A stretch of DNA of 64,000 nucleotides from Candidatus Omnitrophota bacterium (GCA_023818695.1 JAMWCF010000001.1:620001-684000), one strand, 5' to 3'; positions 33,609 to 43,334 are shown, counted from the first letter of the stretch. Program-made: numbers and translations. The notes: generated by a model from the sequence alone, not told the origin.

Positions 33609-34604
33609 TTACCGACGGCTCGGCACGTTCGAAACCCACTCCTGATAGCCAATCTGACGCTTCCGGAAACCCTGGATTGCGGTCTTTGGAGCCCGAAAAA
33701 AAGCGACGGCTTTCTCACGAAGCCGCCCGACGCAATAGTCCAGCGACAGGGCAACGCGGTTCGGCCAAAGACGCGGGATCAACTCCAGCTGGCTGTTGTA
33801 GCGGACGAGAAAATCCCCGAACATACCGTGCTCTGTGATATCCATATTCCATTTTTTCTGAAAATACCGGTAACCTTCGTAAACGGACCTCAGGTCCCAG
33901 CGCCATGAAAAAAATCGGATGTCGTCAACCGTGATCGGAGCCGACTTGTTGTAATAAACGACGGCTTTCGGCTCAAACCACATTTTCAGCCCGGCGCGAT
34001 CCCATACCAAACCGGAGTCCACCTCTCCTGCTTCGAGGAGATTTTCATCGAACGCGTTCAGCCGTAGCGTCGGCTCGATTTCAACCAACTGGCAGTGCAA
34101 TTCGCCGTAATCCACCGGCTGGCGCTTCAGATTGGAGCTGTCGGCAAGTACCTTCCCGTAAAACCGGCAATGCTTGTGGCCGTAGGCCTTGTCTCCCTCA
34201 TAAGTCACATAGAGGTCGTTGCCCGCTGTATGGATCCGCTTTTTTGTTTCTAAGACCACGGGCTCTACCATGACGGCACCCGTGTCGCGCTGGCAATCCA
34301 GCATCGCGGCGAGCCAGCCGGCACGGACGAAAACATCGTTATCCATCAAGACCGCCAACTTGGTTTTTGCCTCCCTCATCCCGATATTTCTTGCCTGCGC
34401 CTGATTGAGGAAATTCGGATTAAAAATAAACCGGGCCTTGCCACCGAAACGTTCAGCCCAGCGTCTTTTTAAATGTTCGGGCGCTCCGCCGATGACCGCA
34501 ATCAGGTCGAACGGCTGATCAGTATTGGCGAATATCTCTTCCAAACATCTCTCCGTCGGAGAGAATCTGTCCCGCGCGTTAACGATGATCGTCACCTTTT
34601 CCAC
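33609..34604 (-). CDS. Family 2 glycosyltransferase
   Basis: The GTG at 34604 is chosen because AGGGAGG lies eight bases before it; the ATG at 34625 precedes that site. The 331-residue product begins VEKVTIIVNARDRFSPTERCLEE in a GT2 fold, with VLMDNDVFVRAGWLAAML as the DXD region and EAGEVDSGLVWDRAGLKM in place of the usual ED motif. The tail (SWRWDLRSVYEGYRYFQKKWNM) matches the enzyme at 36286, so these two form a separate subgroup in the operon. Confidence 0.86.
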   Translation of the reverse strand: MEKVTIIVNARDRFSPTERCLEEIFANTDQPFDLIAVIGGAPEHLKRRWAERFGGKARFIFNPNFLNQAQARNIGMREAKTKLAVLMDNDVFVRAGWLAAMLDCQRDTGAVMVEPVVLETKKRIHTAGNDLYVTYEGDKAYGHKHCRFYGKVLADSSNLKRQPVDYGELHCQLVEIEPTLRLNAFDENLLEAGEVDSGLVWDRAGLKMWFEPKAVVYYNKSAPITVDDIRFFSWRWDLRSVYEGYRYFQKKWNMDITEHGMFGDFLVRYNSQLELIPRLWPNRVALSLDYCVGRLREKAVAFFRAPKTAIQGFRKRQIGYQEWVSNVPSRR

Positions 34605-35320
34605 GAAGCCGCCCTCCCTGCACATTCGACTGTTCGATCAACCTGCTGCACAACATAAAGATGCTCCGCGTGCAAGAGAAGCCCGTACAAGATGGAGATA
34701 CTGCCTAGCATCTCGAAGCCCTCTTCCAGAAAAACCTCCATTTTGAACAAAAACCCCCGGTAAATCTGAAATACACTATGAAGAACCTCCAGACCAAGAG
34801 CTGCCCCAAAAAGAAATACCGATCCAAGGATCAAATACCTTCTGGATTTTGCGGTCCCGTGCAGGCACTGCCGAAAGTTCAAAACCAGCCACACAAATAC
34901 GATCGCAAAAATCGGGCCGATCAGGACCGGCCATCCCAAATTGAATGCGGCTGGCAGGAAACCGGCGCTAACGAACCGACTCAAAATGCTGCCTGCCGTC
35001 TCATGAAATCCAGCGGTTTCATCGCAGGATAAAAACAGCAGGCCGAAAGCAGTCATCCGCCACATGTTTTTCTCTTTCCGAACAGACGAAAAACTCGCGC
35101 ACGCGTAAGCCGCCGCAGAGGCCAGCGCCAACAAGAATCTCGAGAACCAAGCCGCCACGTTTGCTTCGCCATCCAGATTGAACAGACGGCAGAACTGCCA
35201 AACTTTTTCTTCACCCAACATAGAACTGATGACGAAAAGGAAAGCCAAAACCCCAACGGACGCAAGAAGGCCCGCTACAAAGGACCGCCGGTCAATCTCG
35301 ATCAGAAAAGTCTGTCGCAT
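34592..35320 (-). CDS. Polytopic membrane protein of unknown function
   Basis: The 242-residue protein has about six membrane helices. I do not recognise the family. Polar residues within or beside helices stand out: LSCDETAGFHETAGSIL after helix 3 and VFLEEGFEMLGSISILYGLLLHAEHLY near the end. Paired acidic and His residues of this kind can bind metal or catalyse intramembrane chemistry. The gene overlaps the next glycosyltransferase by 13 bases, so it belongs to the EPS operon; glycan or lipid-carrier modification is a guess. Confidence 0.6.
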   Translation of the reverse strand: MRQTFLIEIDRRSFVAGLLASVGVLAFLFVISSMLGEEKVWQFCRLFNLDGEANVAAWFSRFLLALASAAAYACASFSSVRKEKNMWRMTAFGLLFLSCDETAGFHETAGSILSRFVSAGFLPAAFNLGWPVLIGPIFAIVFVWLVLNFRQCLHGTAKSRRYLILGSVFLFGAALGLEVLHSVFQIYRGFLFKMEVFLEEGFEMLGSISILYGLLLHAEHLYVVQQVDRTVECAGRAASWKR

Positions 35321-35329
35321 CGATTCCTC

Positions 35330-36268
35330 TTATCCAATTGCTCGAAGCGCCGAAACCGTCAATACGGCATACGGTTTCAAAGGCAAAAAGATTCCGGAAA
35401 AACCCTTTACCTTCTCATCCCGAAACTGGGTTCCCAAGCACGCGTCCCGGCTGATCGCCCTGCTGATAAGCCGGAAAGCTTCCTTTGCCTTCCCTCCCTT
35501 CAAAGCCGCTGTGCCGCACAGATACTCGAATTTCGCCAGCTGTCTTTCTGCCGAGCGTGGATCTCTCATCTCCTGCCGGTATTGCTTCAAGATCGACTCA
35601 TAAAAACGGCGATATCCCTCGTAAAGCCGGACCGGTTCGGAGGTGGTGCTGGTCTTATGCCGCCGGTATTCCGCAACCGGCTCATCCAGAAAATCGATCA
35701 GGAACCTTTTAGCGATTCTCAACCAGAGCTCGTGGTCCTCCACCGCCGGCAAAGTTGGATCAAAAAGGCCGGCTGTCTCAAAACAGCCCTTTCTGACGAT
35801 GACGGTTGAGGTCGTAATGCAGTTCGGACCGTTCAGGAGATCCTCAAATGTTCTGGCGATCATCCTGGGCTCAAGCCGTTTTTTGTCAGGCGTTTCAACG
35901 TCGTAGGACCACATCCTGGCATAGAGCAAACCGGTCTCCGGCTTCTGTCGGAGGAACTCCATTTGTCGCTCCAGTTTGTGAGGCAACCAAATGTCATCCG
36001 AGTCCAGGAAAGCGATATACGGCGCAACTGCTTTGAGGATACCTGTATTGCGCGCGGCGGCCACACCCTGGTTTTTCTGACGGATGTAGGTCACCCACGG
36101 CAGATAAGGCAGGATGACCGCTTCGGTGTCGTCCGTCGAACCGTCGTCTACGACGATCACCTCCAGCGGCTCCCGGAAGGTCTGCCGGCGAACGCTTTCC
36201 AGGGCGTCTCTTAAGAGAGATGCCCTGTTGTAGGCCGGAATAATGATGCTGACGCTGGGAGCGCTCAT
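35330..36268 (-). CDS. Family 2 glycosyltransferase
   Basis: A 312-residue GT-A enzyme: VSIIIPAYNRASLLRDALES, VIVVDDGSTDDTEAV, IAFLDSDDIWLPHKLERQ and AVEDHELWLRIAKRF. The C-terminal helices (EKVKGFSGIFLPLKP) are a typical extension of EPS GT2 proteins. The start is an ATG 17 bases after the preceding stop. Confidence 0.9.
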   Translation of the reverse strand: MSAPSVSIIIPAYNRASLLRDALESVRRQTFREPLEVIVVDDGSTDDTEAVILPYLPWVTYIRQKNQGVAAARNTGILKAVAPYIAFLDSDDIWLPHKLERQMEFLRQKPETGLLYARMWSYDVETPDKKRLEPRMIARTFEDLLNGPNCITTSTVIVRKGCFETAGLFDPTLPAVEDHELWLRIAKRFLIDFLDEPVAEYRRHKTSTTSEPVRLYEGYRRFYESILKQYRQEMRDPRSAERQLAKFEYLCGTAALKGGKAKEAFRLISRAISRDACLGTQFRDEKVKGFSGIFLPLKPYAVLTVSALRAIG

Positions 36269-36285
36269 GGCTTAAAACCCCGCGG

Positions 36286-37317
36286 CTAGTTGGCCGCAGC
36301 GCCAACTTCCTCCCGGCGAACAACACTCGATTCCTTCTGAAGCTGCTCAATCTCTGGGATATGCAACCGGGGTTCTTTGCTGAAAGGAAGGTTCCCCATC
36401 CCCAGCATCCGTCGGACCTTGTTCAGGATCCGGTACGGCATCAGCGAATAGCGAACCTTGTTGCTGTGTTCCTTCACCCAGTGAAGGCGGCGGGCCGTAG
36501 AGAGAGGGTGCAGATTCCATTTGGAGCGGAATTTGTCGAGTGACGCTGACGATCTGCCGACGTCCCACCGGTAGAGGAAATACCTTTTCGAGACCGGATC
36601 CAACCGGAAAATCCGCTCGTACTCGTACGCAACCACCGATTTCGGCTCCAGGAGGATCTTCTCTCCTGCGTTCCGGATCCGAAGGGAGTAATCCACATGC
36701 TCGGCAATGTTCAGGTCGTCCAGCGGCCCGATTTTGTCGAGCAGGGACTTCCGGAACAGGACCCCATGCCACTCGAAGAACTCCGACTCCTTCCGGCGGC
36801 GGTCCGGATACTGCTCGAGGGAGACTCCAGAATACGGCATCGTGCTGTCCAGTAAAATCTGGCCGTTGGCCATTCGTTTTCGCAGGAGCCGTCCCTCGGC
36901 GACGTGGATCTTGCGGGTCGGGTCGTTGAGCTTGACCGTCAGGTAAACAGGGTGAACACAGCCCACCTTCTCTTCGTCAGCGCAGGTCACCAGCGCCTCC
37001 AGCCAGCCAGCATCCACCTCCACGTCATTGTCGATAAAAACGACATACTCGGTGTCAACCAGCTTGATCGCCTGGTTGACAAACTCGTGCGGGTATCTGA
37101 ACTTGTCGGACCAAATGATTTTACAGTTTGGTTTGGCCTTCTCCAGAGCGCGCAGTTCCTTCCGGATAAACTCCGGGGCATTCCCCTCCATGACCAGCAT
37201 CTTGAAGATCGGGGAGGTCTTTTCATAGACTCCGCGGACCACCTCCGGGAACATGTTGAAGCTCTCCCGGGGGACAACTACCACGGTCGTACGGATAGGA
37301 TTTTCACGTTCGTTCAT
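36286..37317 (-). CDS. Family 2 glycosyltransferase
   Basis: The ATG at 37317, with AAAGGAG before it, gives 343 residues. The GT2 core is diverged: TTVVVVPRESFNMFPEVVRG, then EYVVFIDNDVEVDAGWLEAL and LNIAEHVDYSLRIRNAG. SKRYFLYRWDVGRSSASLDKF parallels the gene at 33609. It may recognise a different donor from the canonical GT2 neighbours. Confidence 0.86.
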   Translation of the reverse strand: MNERENPIRTTVVVVPRESFNMFPEVVRGVYEKTSPIFKMLVMEGNAPEFIRKELRALEKAKPNCKIIWSDKFRYPHEFVNQAIKLVDTEYVVFIDNDVEVDAGWLEALVTCADEEKVGCVHPVYLTVKLNDPTRKIHVAEGRLLRKRMANGQILLDSTMPYSGVSLEQYPDRRRKESEFFEWHGVLFRKSLLDKIGPLDDLNIAEHVDYSLRIRNAGEKILLEPKSVVAYEYERIFRLDPVSKRYFLYRWDVGRSSASLDKFRSKWNLHPLSTARRLHWVKEHSNKVRYSLMPYRILNKVRRMLGMGNLPFSKEPRLHIPEIEQLQKESSVVRREEVGAAAN

Positions 37318-37328
37318 TTTCTTCTCCT

Positions 37329-38291
37329 TTAAGCTCTTGAAAACGGGCAGGCGGGATTTACCGATCCGCGCAGGCGGCCGGTCCAGTGAGCAAACCGCTC
37401 CTTGAGGAACGACGTCTGGAACCGCCACCACAGCTCCGCCTGAAGCCGGGCCGATTCGCTTGCGCTTCCCTTTGCCCGGACGTACCGGATCCCCGCCTCG
37501 GCCAGCTTCTTCCAGCGCCAGGCCGGAATGATGCTCACCAGGTGGTGCCACTTCCAATCGGTCTGATGGGCCTGGGTGTAGCCGATGTCCACAAACCACT
37601 TCCTGTAAAACTCCGGCGTGACCCGTTCCGCTCCCACCTTGTGATGGACAACGGCCGATGGCTCATAATAGATTTCGGCTCCCTGTCTCGCCCAACGTTC
37701 GCACAGCTCAAAGTCCTCCCCGCCTACCCAGCGGTCCCCCCGGCGGCCGAGGGTCACGTCGAAGATGCCGTATTTTGGAAGCTTGGAGCGGCGCAGTGCG
37801 CAGTTGGTGGTCAGAAAAGCGGCATTGTCTGGCCCCAGCCGCTTGCGCTGGGATCCGTAGTCTACCCGCGGCATCGGACCCAGGAGGTCGTTTGAAAGCC
37901 ACTCCGGCCGTGGCGTAAGCCACATCGGGATCACTTTGCCGCCTACCATATCGGCTCCTGTCTCCTGGAAACAGCGGGCGACGGCCCCCATCCAGCCGGG
38001 CTCCGCGACGGCATCGTCATCCATGAAAAGGACGATCTCTTCTCTGGCCGCCAGAAGGCCGCGGTTTCGGGCGTAGGCAATCCCCTGGCTCCTTTCAAGG
38101 ACGTACCGGACGGGAAAACCGCCCTGCCGAGCGAACTCTTCCACAACTTCCCTTGTCTGGTCCACGCTGTTGTTGTCGACCACAATGACCTCCCCGAGGA
38201 TCCCGGCGGAAGCTTCCTGCCACAAAAGGGAGCGCAGGGTGTCCCTCAAACTCTCGCACCGGTTGTAGGTGCAGACGACGATGCTGATCAT
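37329..38291 (-). CDS. Family 2 glycosyltransferase
   Basis: The ATG at 38291 shares one base with the amidotransferase stop and gives 320 residues. Motifs: ISIVVCTYNRCESLRDTLRS, VIVVDNNSVDQTREVVE, VLFMDDDAVAEPGWMGAV, TTNCALRRSKL and GGEDFELCERWARQG. It is close to the enzymes at 30455 and 31390. The frame extends further upstream but that part is a shadow of the preceding gene. Confidence 0.9.
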   Translation of the reverse strand: MISIVVCTYNRCESLRDTLRSLLWQEASAGILGEVIVVDNNSVDQTREVVEEFARQGGFPVRYVLERSQGIAYARNRGLLAAREEIVLFMDDDAVAEPGWMGAVARCFQETGADMVGGKVIPMWLTPRPEWLSNDLLGPMPRVDYGSQRKRLGPDNAAFLTTNCALRRSKLPKYGIFDVTLGRRGDRWVGGEDFELCERWARQGAEIYYEPSAVVHHKVGAERVTPEFYRKWFVDIGYTQAHQTDWKWHHLVSIIPAWRWKKLAEAGIRYVRAKGSASESARLQAELWWRFQTSFLKERFAHWTGRLRGSVNPACPFSRA

Positions 38292-40228
38292 CAGGCCACC
38301 TGTGCCGGTCGAGAGCCGTTGCCGGTGCGGCTCAACGAATGGAGCTTCTCTCCAAGCTGGTCGGGCAACTCCCCTTTCAGGAAGATCCTGGCCCAGATCT
38401 CCACTCCAAGAAGGTTGTGCATGACGGTCGGCATCCGGTCCGCCCGGGCGACGATCGCTTCGGTCTCCTGTCGGCCCCATTTGAGAAGTTCGGAAGCCAT
38501 CCCGGATTTCAGCAAGCCGGATGCGGCGAGGAAAGTCCGCAGGGGAACCGCAAAGTGGATCTTCCTGGCGTGGGTGATTTCGGGGGGCAGCTTGTTTCCT
38601 CGCTCCGCCGCTTTCTTGACCACCCATTTCGTCTTCCCCTCGTTGTACTTCATCCACCGGGGGAAATGCATCCCCAGAGCCATCATCTCGTTCTCCAGAA
38701 ACGGCACCCGGGCCTCCACCGAGGCGGACATGCTAATCCGGTCGTTCCGGTGGAGGATCGCCTGGAGGTTGCCGTACCAATCCTCGAAGGCGCGGGCGAG
38801 GAACGCTCGGTCCTCGATCGGCTCAATCTTTTCCAGCTTCTTAAAGAGGGCTTCGTGCCGAAACAGCCGGCGGCCGCCGTCGCTCACGCTGGCGAACCGG
38901 ATGAACTCCTGGTCATCGGGGATCTGCTCCATACGGTAGAACGGATCTCGCTTGAGAGGACCAACGTCGATTGGCTCCAGCTTCGGATGGAGTTTGCCGG
39001 CCAGTCTGAAGGCCGGAATGTTAGGGATGAAACGGGAATGGAGCCGGCGCCTGCGCCACATCTGATAGGCCTTCACCTGCCAGGGATAGCCGCCGAACAG
39101 CTCGTCTGATCCCTCGCCGGTGACCACCACCTTGATTCCATCGGCGTGGCAGGCCCGGACCACCATGATGTACGGCATATCGTTGGCATGGCAGTTCGGC
39201 TGGTCCCCATGCCAGATCGCCGTCGGCCAAAGGCGCAGGAGCTCTTCCCGGTTGACGTTGATCCGCCGGACCTGGATGCCGGCATGCCGGCCGACCTTTT
39301 CCGCCTTTTCTCCTTCAGAGGGAATGGCCCCTTCGACGTTGGCCACATAGGCCACCACATCCGGCTTGAACTGCTTGGCCACCACCGTAGTCAGCGCGGA
39401 ATCAATGCCGCCGCTGCACATGGTGGCCAGCGGAGCATCGCTCACCAGGTGAATCCGAACACTGTCCGCCAGGGACTGCTCAAACTCGGCGATCATATCT
39501 CCAGCAGGCCTCCTGCTGAATTCCAACAGCCGATCCACGTCCACATCCCGCAGAACATCGAAATAAGTGGTCCGCTCGACCCCGCATCGGCTGACTTTGA
39601 CGATCGTCCCGGCCTTGACATCCTCGATCCCCTCGAACGGGGTCCATTCCCCTTCGAAGCGCTGGTAAACGATAAAGGAAGCGAGCGCGTGCACGTCCGG
39701 TTTGCAGGCGACCTCCGGATGGGCCAGCAGAGCTTTGCTCTCCGAGGCGAAAGCGATCCCCTTGCCGTAATCGGTCATGTAGAGGGGCTTGATACCGGTC
39801 CGGTCCCGGGCCAACCAGAGGAAGCCGTCTCTCTTGTCGTAGTAGCCGAAGGCGAACATCCCGTTGAACCGGGGCACCGCTTTGAGAGGACCCCATCGAT
39901 GGAGCGCGTAGAGAACCACCTCGGTGTCGGTGGCGCTGGTGAACCGGACCCCTTCCCTCTCCAGCTCAGCGCGCAGTTCCTTGAAGTTGTAGACCTCACC
40001 GTTATAGGTGATCGCTCCCTGACCGTCGGCGGTGACAAACGGCTGGTGGCCGCGGGGAGACAGATCGAGGATACTCAAACGGCAGTGGCTGAAACCAACC
40101 GGGCCGTCGGTCCAGACCCCTTTGTCGTCCGGGCCGCGGTAGCGGATCCTTTCGATCATCCGGTCAAGAAGATGCTCCCTGGCCGGTTCACTACTCTTGG
40201 TATTGAAGTAACCGGCAATCCCGCACAT
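38291..40228 (-). CDS. Asparagine-synthase-type glutamine amidotransferase
   Basis: The 645-residue protein has both AsnB domains: an N-terminal glutaminase with nucleophile Cys2 (MCGIAGYF, RYRGPDD, YNGEVYNF) and a synthetase domain with the pyrophosphate loop MCSGGIDSALT and GEGSDELFGGYPWQ. Such genes recur in exosortase-linked EPS clusters, where they are thought to amidate a carboxylate of the glycan, such as a uronic acid, rather than make free asparagine. It lies two bases before the Wzt gene stop on the operon and is expressed with the glycosyltransferases. Confidence 0.92.
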   Translation of the reverse strand: MCGIAGYFNTKSSEPAREHLLDRMIERIRYRGPDDKGVWTDGPVGFSHCRLSILDLSPRGHQPFVTADGQGAITYNGEVYNFKELRAELEREGVRFTSATDTEVVLYALHRWGPLKAVPRFNGMFAFGYYDKRDGFLWLARDRTGIKPLYMTDYGKGIAFASESKALLAHPEVACKPDVHALASFIVYQRFEGEWTPFEGIEDVKAGTIVKVSRCGVERTTYFDVLRDVDVDRLLEFSRRPAGDMIAEFEQSLADSVRIHLVSDAPLATMCSGGIDSALTTVVAKQFKPDVVAYVANVEGAIPSEGEKAEKVGRHAGIQVRRINVNREELLRLWPTAIWHGDQPNCHANDMPYIMVVRACHADGIKVVVTGEGSDELFGGYPWQVKAYQMWRRRRLHSRFIPNIPAFRLAGKLHPKLEPIDVGPLKRDPFYRMEQIPDDQEFIRFASVSDGGRRLFRHEALFKKLEKIEPIEDRAFLARAFEDWYGNLQAILHRNDRISMSASVEARVPFLENEMMALGMHFPRWMKYNEGKTKWVVKKAAERGNKLPPEITHARKIHFAVPLRTFLAASGLLKSGMASELLKWGRQETEAIVARADRMPTVMHNLLGVEIWARIFLKGELPDQLGEKLHSLSRTGNGSRPAQVA

Positions 40229-40230
40229 GG

Positions 40231-41526
40231 CTATGCCTCTCGAGTTGAAATGCGCAGTTCCGACTCCTGCGCGGACGGCATCCCGACAGGTTCGCTCAAG
40301 CGCCAGGCATGATCCATCAGTATCGCCCCGCGGGTCGGCCGATTGGAAGTGACAGTGAAATAAAGCGGCTCCGGCAATTGGGCCATTGGCACAGGATTCT
40401 GTCCTTCATGCAAAACAGCGGTAATGAAGTAGGTGTTTGGGGCCAAATTCAGCGATGGATACTCTAGAGTGACGGAGCCTGACCCTGCTTGAATTTCCCA
40501 TTGGAAATCGGCGTAAAGGCTGGAGGCCTCGTGGCAAACCATCCCGTCATACCGTTCCAACGTCACCGTGATCGAAGGATTTTTGATGCCCCGCCTGGCA
40601 AAGTAAGAAAGATGGACCCGGAGAGAATCACCCGCCTTGAATTCATTCTTCCCTTCCCCCGAAACCGCTTCCAGACGGCCGCTGGTGAATTGGATTTCGC
40701 GGAAGGTGTCGGCCATCTCGATCCCGAGCGGAGTCCACACCTTCTCAAAGCGACCCCGGCTGACCACCTGATTGCGGTAGAGAGCAATCGCCTCGGCCGG
40801 CTTCCCATCCATAACGGTGCGGCCTTCCTTCAGTAGAACCACCCGGTCGCAGAGCCGGGAGATCGCCTCCAAGTTGTGCGAGACAAACAAAATCGTGGTC
40901 CCGCACGCTTTCAGGTCGAGTATCCTTTTATAGCACTTCTGCTGAAACTCCATGTCGCCCACTGCGAGAATTTCATCAATCAGCATAATTTCCGGATAAA
41001 CGTGGGCGATCACTGAGAAACCGAGACGGACTGACATCCCCGAGGAATATCGCTTGACTGGCATGTCGAGAAACTTTTCCAAACCGGCATAGGCCACAAT
41101 CGAATCGAAGTTTTTTCTGATCTCCCGGTGGGTCAACCCCATTACAGTACCGTTCAGAAAAATGTTCTCCCGGCCGGTCAAATCAGGGTGGAAACCGGCA
41201 CCCACCTCGATGAGGGCCGCCAAACGGCCCTTGACTTTGATCTCTCCCCGTGTCTGCCGACAGATCTTAGACAGGAGCTTGAGCACGGTGCTTTTGCCCG
41301 CCCCATTGTGCCCTATGAGACCAACGGCCTCTCCTCTTCGAACATCGAAACTGACATCGCTTAAAGCCCAGAACTTTCCAACATGGTTCCCCGCGTTATC
41401 GCGGTCTCGGCCAACCAACCTTTTGAACATGTTCGGGATGGCATCCCGGAGACTGTCGTACTGGGATCCGAGGTGGAACTCTTTCCAGACATTTCGAACG
41501 GAAACGGGAACCGGTGTCCTGTCCAT
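40231..41526 (-). CDS. wzt: Polysaccharide ABC transporter ATPase with carbohydrate-binding C-domain (Wzt type)
   Basis: The 431-residue protein has a full ABC ATPase: Walker A GHNGAGKSTVLKLLS, signature YSSGMSVRLGFS, Walker B IMLIDEILAVGD and the H-loop FVSHNLEAI. About 160 residues of a beta-rich C-domain follow (from around 270), the Wzt-C type that reads the end of a finished glycan in O-antigen export. It pairs with the permease at 41528 for export across the inner membrane. Confidence 0.94.
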   Translation of the reverse strand: MDRTPVPVSVRNVWKEFHLGSQYDSLRDAIPNMFKRLVGRDRDNAGNHVGKFWALSDVSFDVRRGEAVGLIGHNGAGKSTVLKLLSKICRQTRGEIKVKGRLAALIEVGAGFHPDLTGRENIFLNGTVMGLTHREIRKNFDSIVAYAGLEKFLDMPVKRYSSGMSVRLGFSVIAHVYPEIMLIDEILAVGDMEFQQKCYKRILDLKACGTTILFVSHNLEAISRLCDRVVLLKEGRTVMDGKPAEAIALYRNQVVSRGRFEKVWTPLGIEMADTFREIQFTSGRLEAVSGEGKNEFKAGDSLRVHLSYFARRGIKNPSITVTLERYDGMVCHEASSLYADFQWEIQAGSGSVTLEYPSLNLAPNTYFITAVLHEGQNPVPMAQLPEPLYFTVTSNRPTRGAILMDHAWRLSEPVGMPSAQESELRISTREA

Positions 41527-41527
41527 G

Positions 41528-42310
41528 TCAGATCAGATCCGCGAACTTAACTTCCGCTCTTTTGAAGTAGAGGTAGGCAACACAGATGAAGATGGCGATG
41601 ATTGCTGTTGCACATAGAAGAGACCCAAATTCCGGTGGTTGGCCGTGCAGGACAACTTTCCGAACATTCTCGATCACGACCGCCATCGGGTTGAGCATGT
41701 AAAACGGCCGCCACTTACTCGGTACGCTCGAGGAGGAGTAAATCACGGGTGTAACAAAGAGCCCCAGCTGAACCACGATGGGAAGGATGTATTTAACGTC
41801 CCGATAGAAAACGTTCACCGCCGAGGTGATGAGGGAAATTCCCACCAGCAGCCCGATTTCGATGGCGATAATCCAGGGCAACCAGAGGATCTGCCACGTC
41901 ACCGGAAGCTTGTAGAGCGACATCAAGACGCCGACCAGGATGGACGCGATTAAGAAATCCACAAGGCAACCGATGATTACCCCCAGGGGGAACACTTCCC
42001 TTGGGAAATAGATTTTTTTGACCAACCCCATGTTGGCGGCCACCGAGTTCACGGAGAGAGAGATCGCCGTAGCGAAAAGGACCCACGGGACGAGGCCCGT
42101 ATAAGAAAAAACAGGGTAAGGGATTCCATCGGAGCTCATCCTCCCGAACTTGGAGAAAACCAGGGTGAAGATCGCCATGAAGGCGAGCGGCTGGAGGATG
42201 GCCCACGCGATGCCAAGCAGAGACTGCCGGTAGCGGACCTTAATGTCCCTGATTGCAAGAGACAGGAGTAAGTCCCGAAACCGGTAAAGTTCCTTCAGAT
42301 GGCTGACCAT
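41528..42310 (-). CDS. wzm: Polysaccharide ABC transporter permease (Wzm type)
   Basis: The 260-residue ABC-2 permease has six membrane segments and the family N-terminus FRDLLLSLAIRDIKVRYRQSLLG, then PVFSYTGLVPW and FYRDVKYILPIVVQLGLFVTPVIY. It forms the channel for the Wzt ATPase and moves lipid-linked polysaccharide. It is followed after one base by wzt. Confidence 0.94.
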   Translation of the reverse strand: MVSHLKELYRFRDLLLSLAIRDIKVRYRQSLLGIAWAILQPLAFMAIFTLVFSKFGRMSSDGIPYPVFSYTGLVPWVLFATAISLSVNSVAANMGLVKKIYFPREVFPLGVIIGCLVDFLIASILVGVLMSLYKLPVTWQILWLPWIIAIEIGLLVGISLITSAVNVFYRDVKYILPIVVQLGLFVTPVIYSSSSVPSKWRPFYMLNPMAVVIENVRKVVLHGQPPEFGSLLCATAIIAIFICVAYLYFKRAEVKFADLI

Positions 42311-42314
42311 GTCG

Positions 42315-43334
42315 TTACCGGTCCGTCTTTTGAAGGACAGTTGTCTCTACCGCTTCCTGCGAGCTCTCCTGGACGGTCGGCTGAACTGTCGCCGTGCCGG
42401 AGCCGTTCGTGACCGTTGAAACTGGTGCGGAAGAACCGTTGCGGCGGCGGTAGGGATAGTAATAGCTATAGCCGTAGTAGTTGGAGGTGAAGAATTCGGC
42501 GTGGGTCAGGATGCAACCGATGATCTTGGCTTTGGTCTGTTTCAGGAGCGCCTTGGTTTTCTCCACCGTGGCCCGCTGGGTCTTGCCCGACCGGACCACG
42601 AGGATCGTGCCATCCACCATCCGGCTCAAGATGCCGGGATCGGCCACCGGCAAAACCGGCGGAGAATCGATCAGCACAATGTCATACTGCTTGCGGGCCG
42701 TCTCGATGATCTGCTTCATATTCGCCGAGTCCAGCAGTTCAGCCGGGTGGCTGGGAACCGGGCCGGCAGGCAGAACCCAGAGCTTGGACTCCACCACGTT
42801 GACCAGGTAGGGGTCGATGACGCCGCTGTCCGACAAGGCGTTGGAAAGCCCCTTCTGCGGAGTGAATCCGAGCCATTGGTGGATCGTGCTGGCGCGCAGA
42901 TCGGCATCGATCAGGAGGACCCGCAGCCCTTCCTGCTGGGCCAGCGACAAAGCCAGGTTCAGGGAGGTGACGCTTTTCCCCTCCCCGTGCACCGAGCTGG
43001 TCACCAGCAGCGCCCTGGCTTCCGTCAGCGGTTTCATCGACTGCAGGTTGGTCCGGACGATCCGGTACTGTTCCGCGATCGGAGACTTGGGATCGGCCGC
43101 CACGATGATATGAGGGTTGATCTTCAGGTTCTCGTTGAACTTCAGCTTCTCCGGGGCGACCATCTTCGGCCGGCTGACATGAGCGGGAAGGGGGTGCGCC
43201 GCTTCCTTTTTCTCGCCAGCAACGGCCTTGCTCTCCTGCGCGGGAGCGGAAGCCGCTGCAACCGTTTCTTCCAATTGCCGGCGCCGGAGCCGTTCCCGGG
43301 CTGCCTTCTCCAATGCTTTCGTGATCTTGCTCAT
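42315..43334 (-). CDS. EPS tyrosine autokinase (CpsD/CapB type, exosortase-EPS family)
   Basis: The ATG at 43334 overlaps the ATPase gene stop (ATGA), giving 339 residues. The kinase core has a P-loop variant SSVHGEGKSVTSLNLA, VLLIDADLRAS and VLIDSPPVLPVADP. A Tyr-rich cluster near the C-terminus (SNYYGYSYYYPY) is the likely autophosphorylation site. The N-terminal 80 residues are basic and Ala-rich. It has no membrane segments and should work with the Wzz-like protein at 44182 to set chain length and export. Confidence 0.9.
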   Translation of the reverse strand: MSKITKALEKAARERLRRRQLEETVAAASAPAQESKAVAGEKKEAAHPLPAHVSRPKMVAPEKLKFNENLKINPHIIVAADPKSPIAEQYRIVRTNLQSMKPLTEARALLVTSSVHGEGKSVTSLNLALSLAQQEGLRVLLIDADLRASTIHQWLGFTPQKGLSNALSDSGVIDPYLVNVVESKLWVLPAGPVPSHPAELLDSANMKQIIETARKQYDIVLIDSPPVLPVADPGILSRMVDGTILVVRSGKTQRATVEKTKALLKQTKAKIIGCILTHAEFFTSNYYGYSYYYPYRRRNGSSAPVSTVTNGSGTATVQPTVQESSQEAVETTVLQKTDR

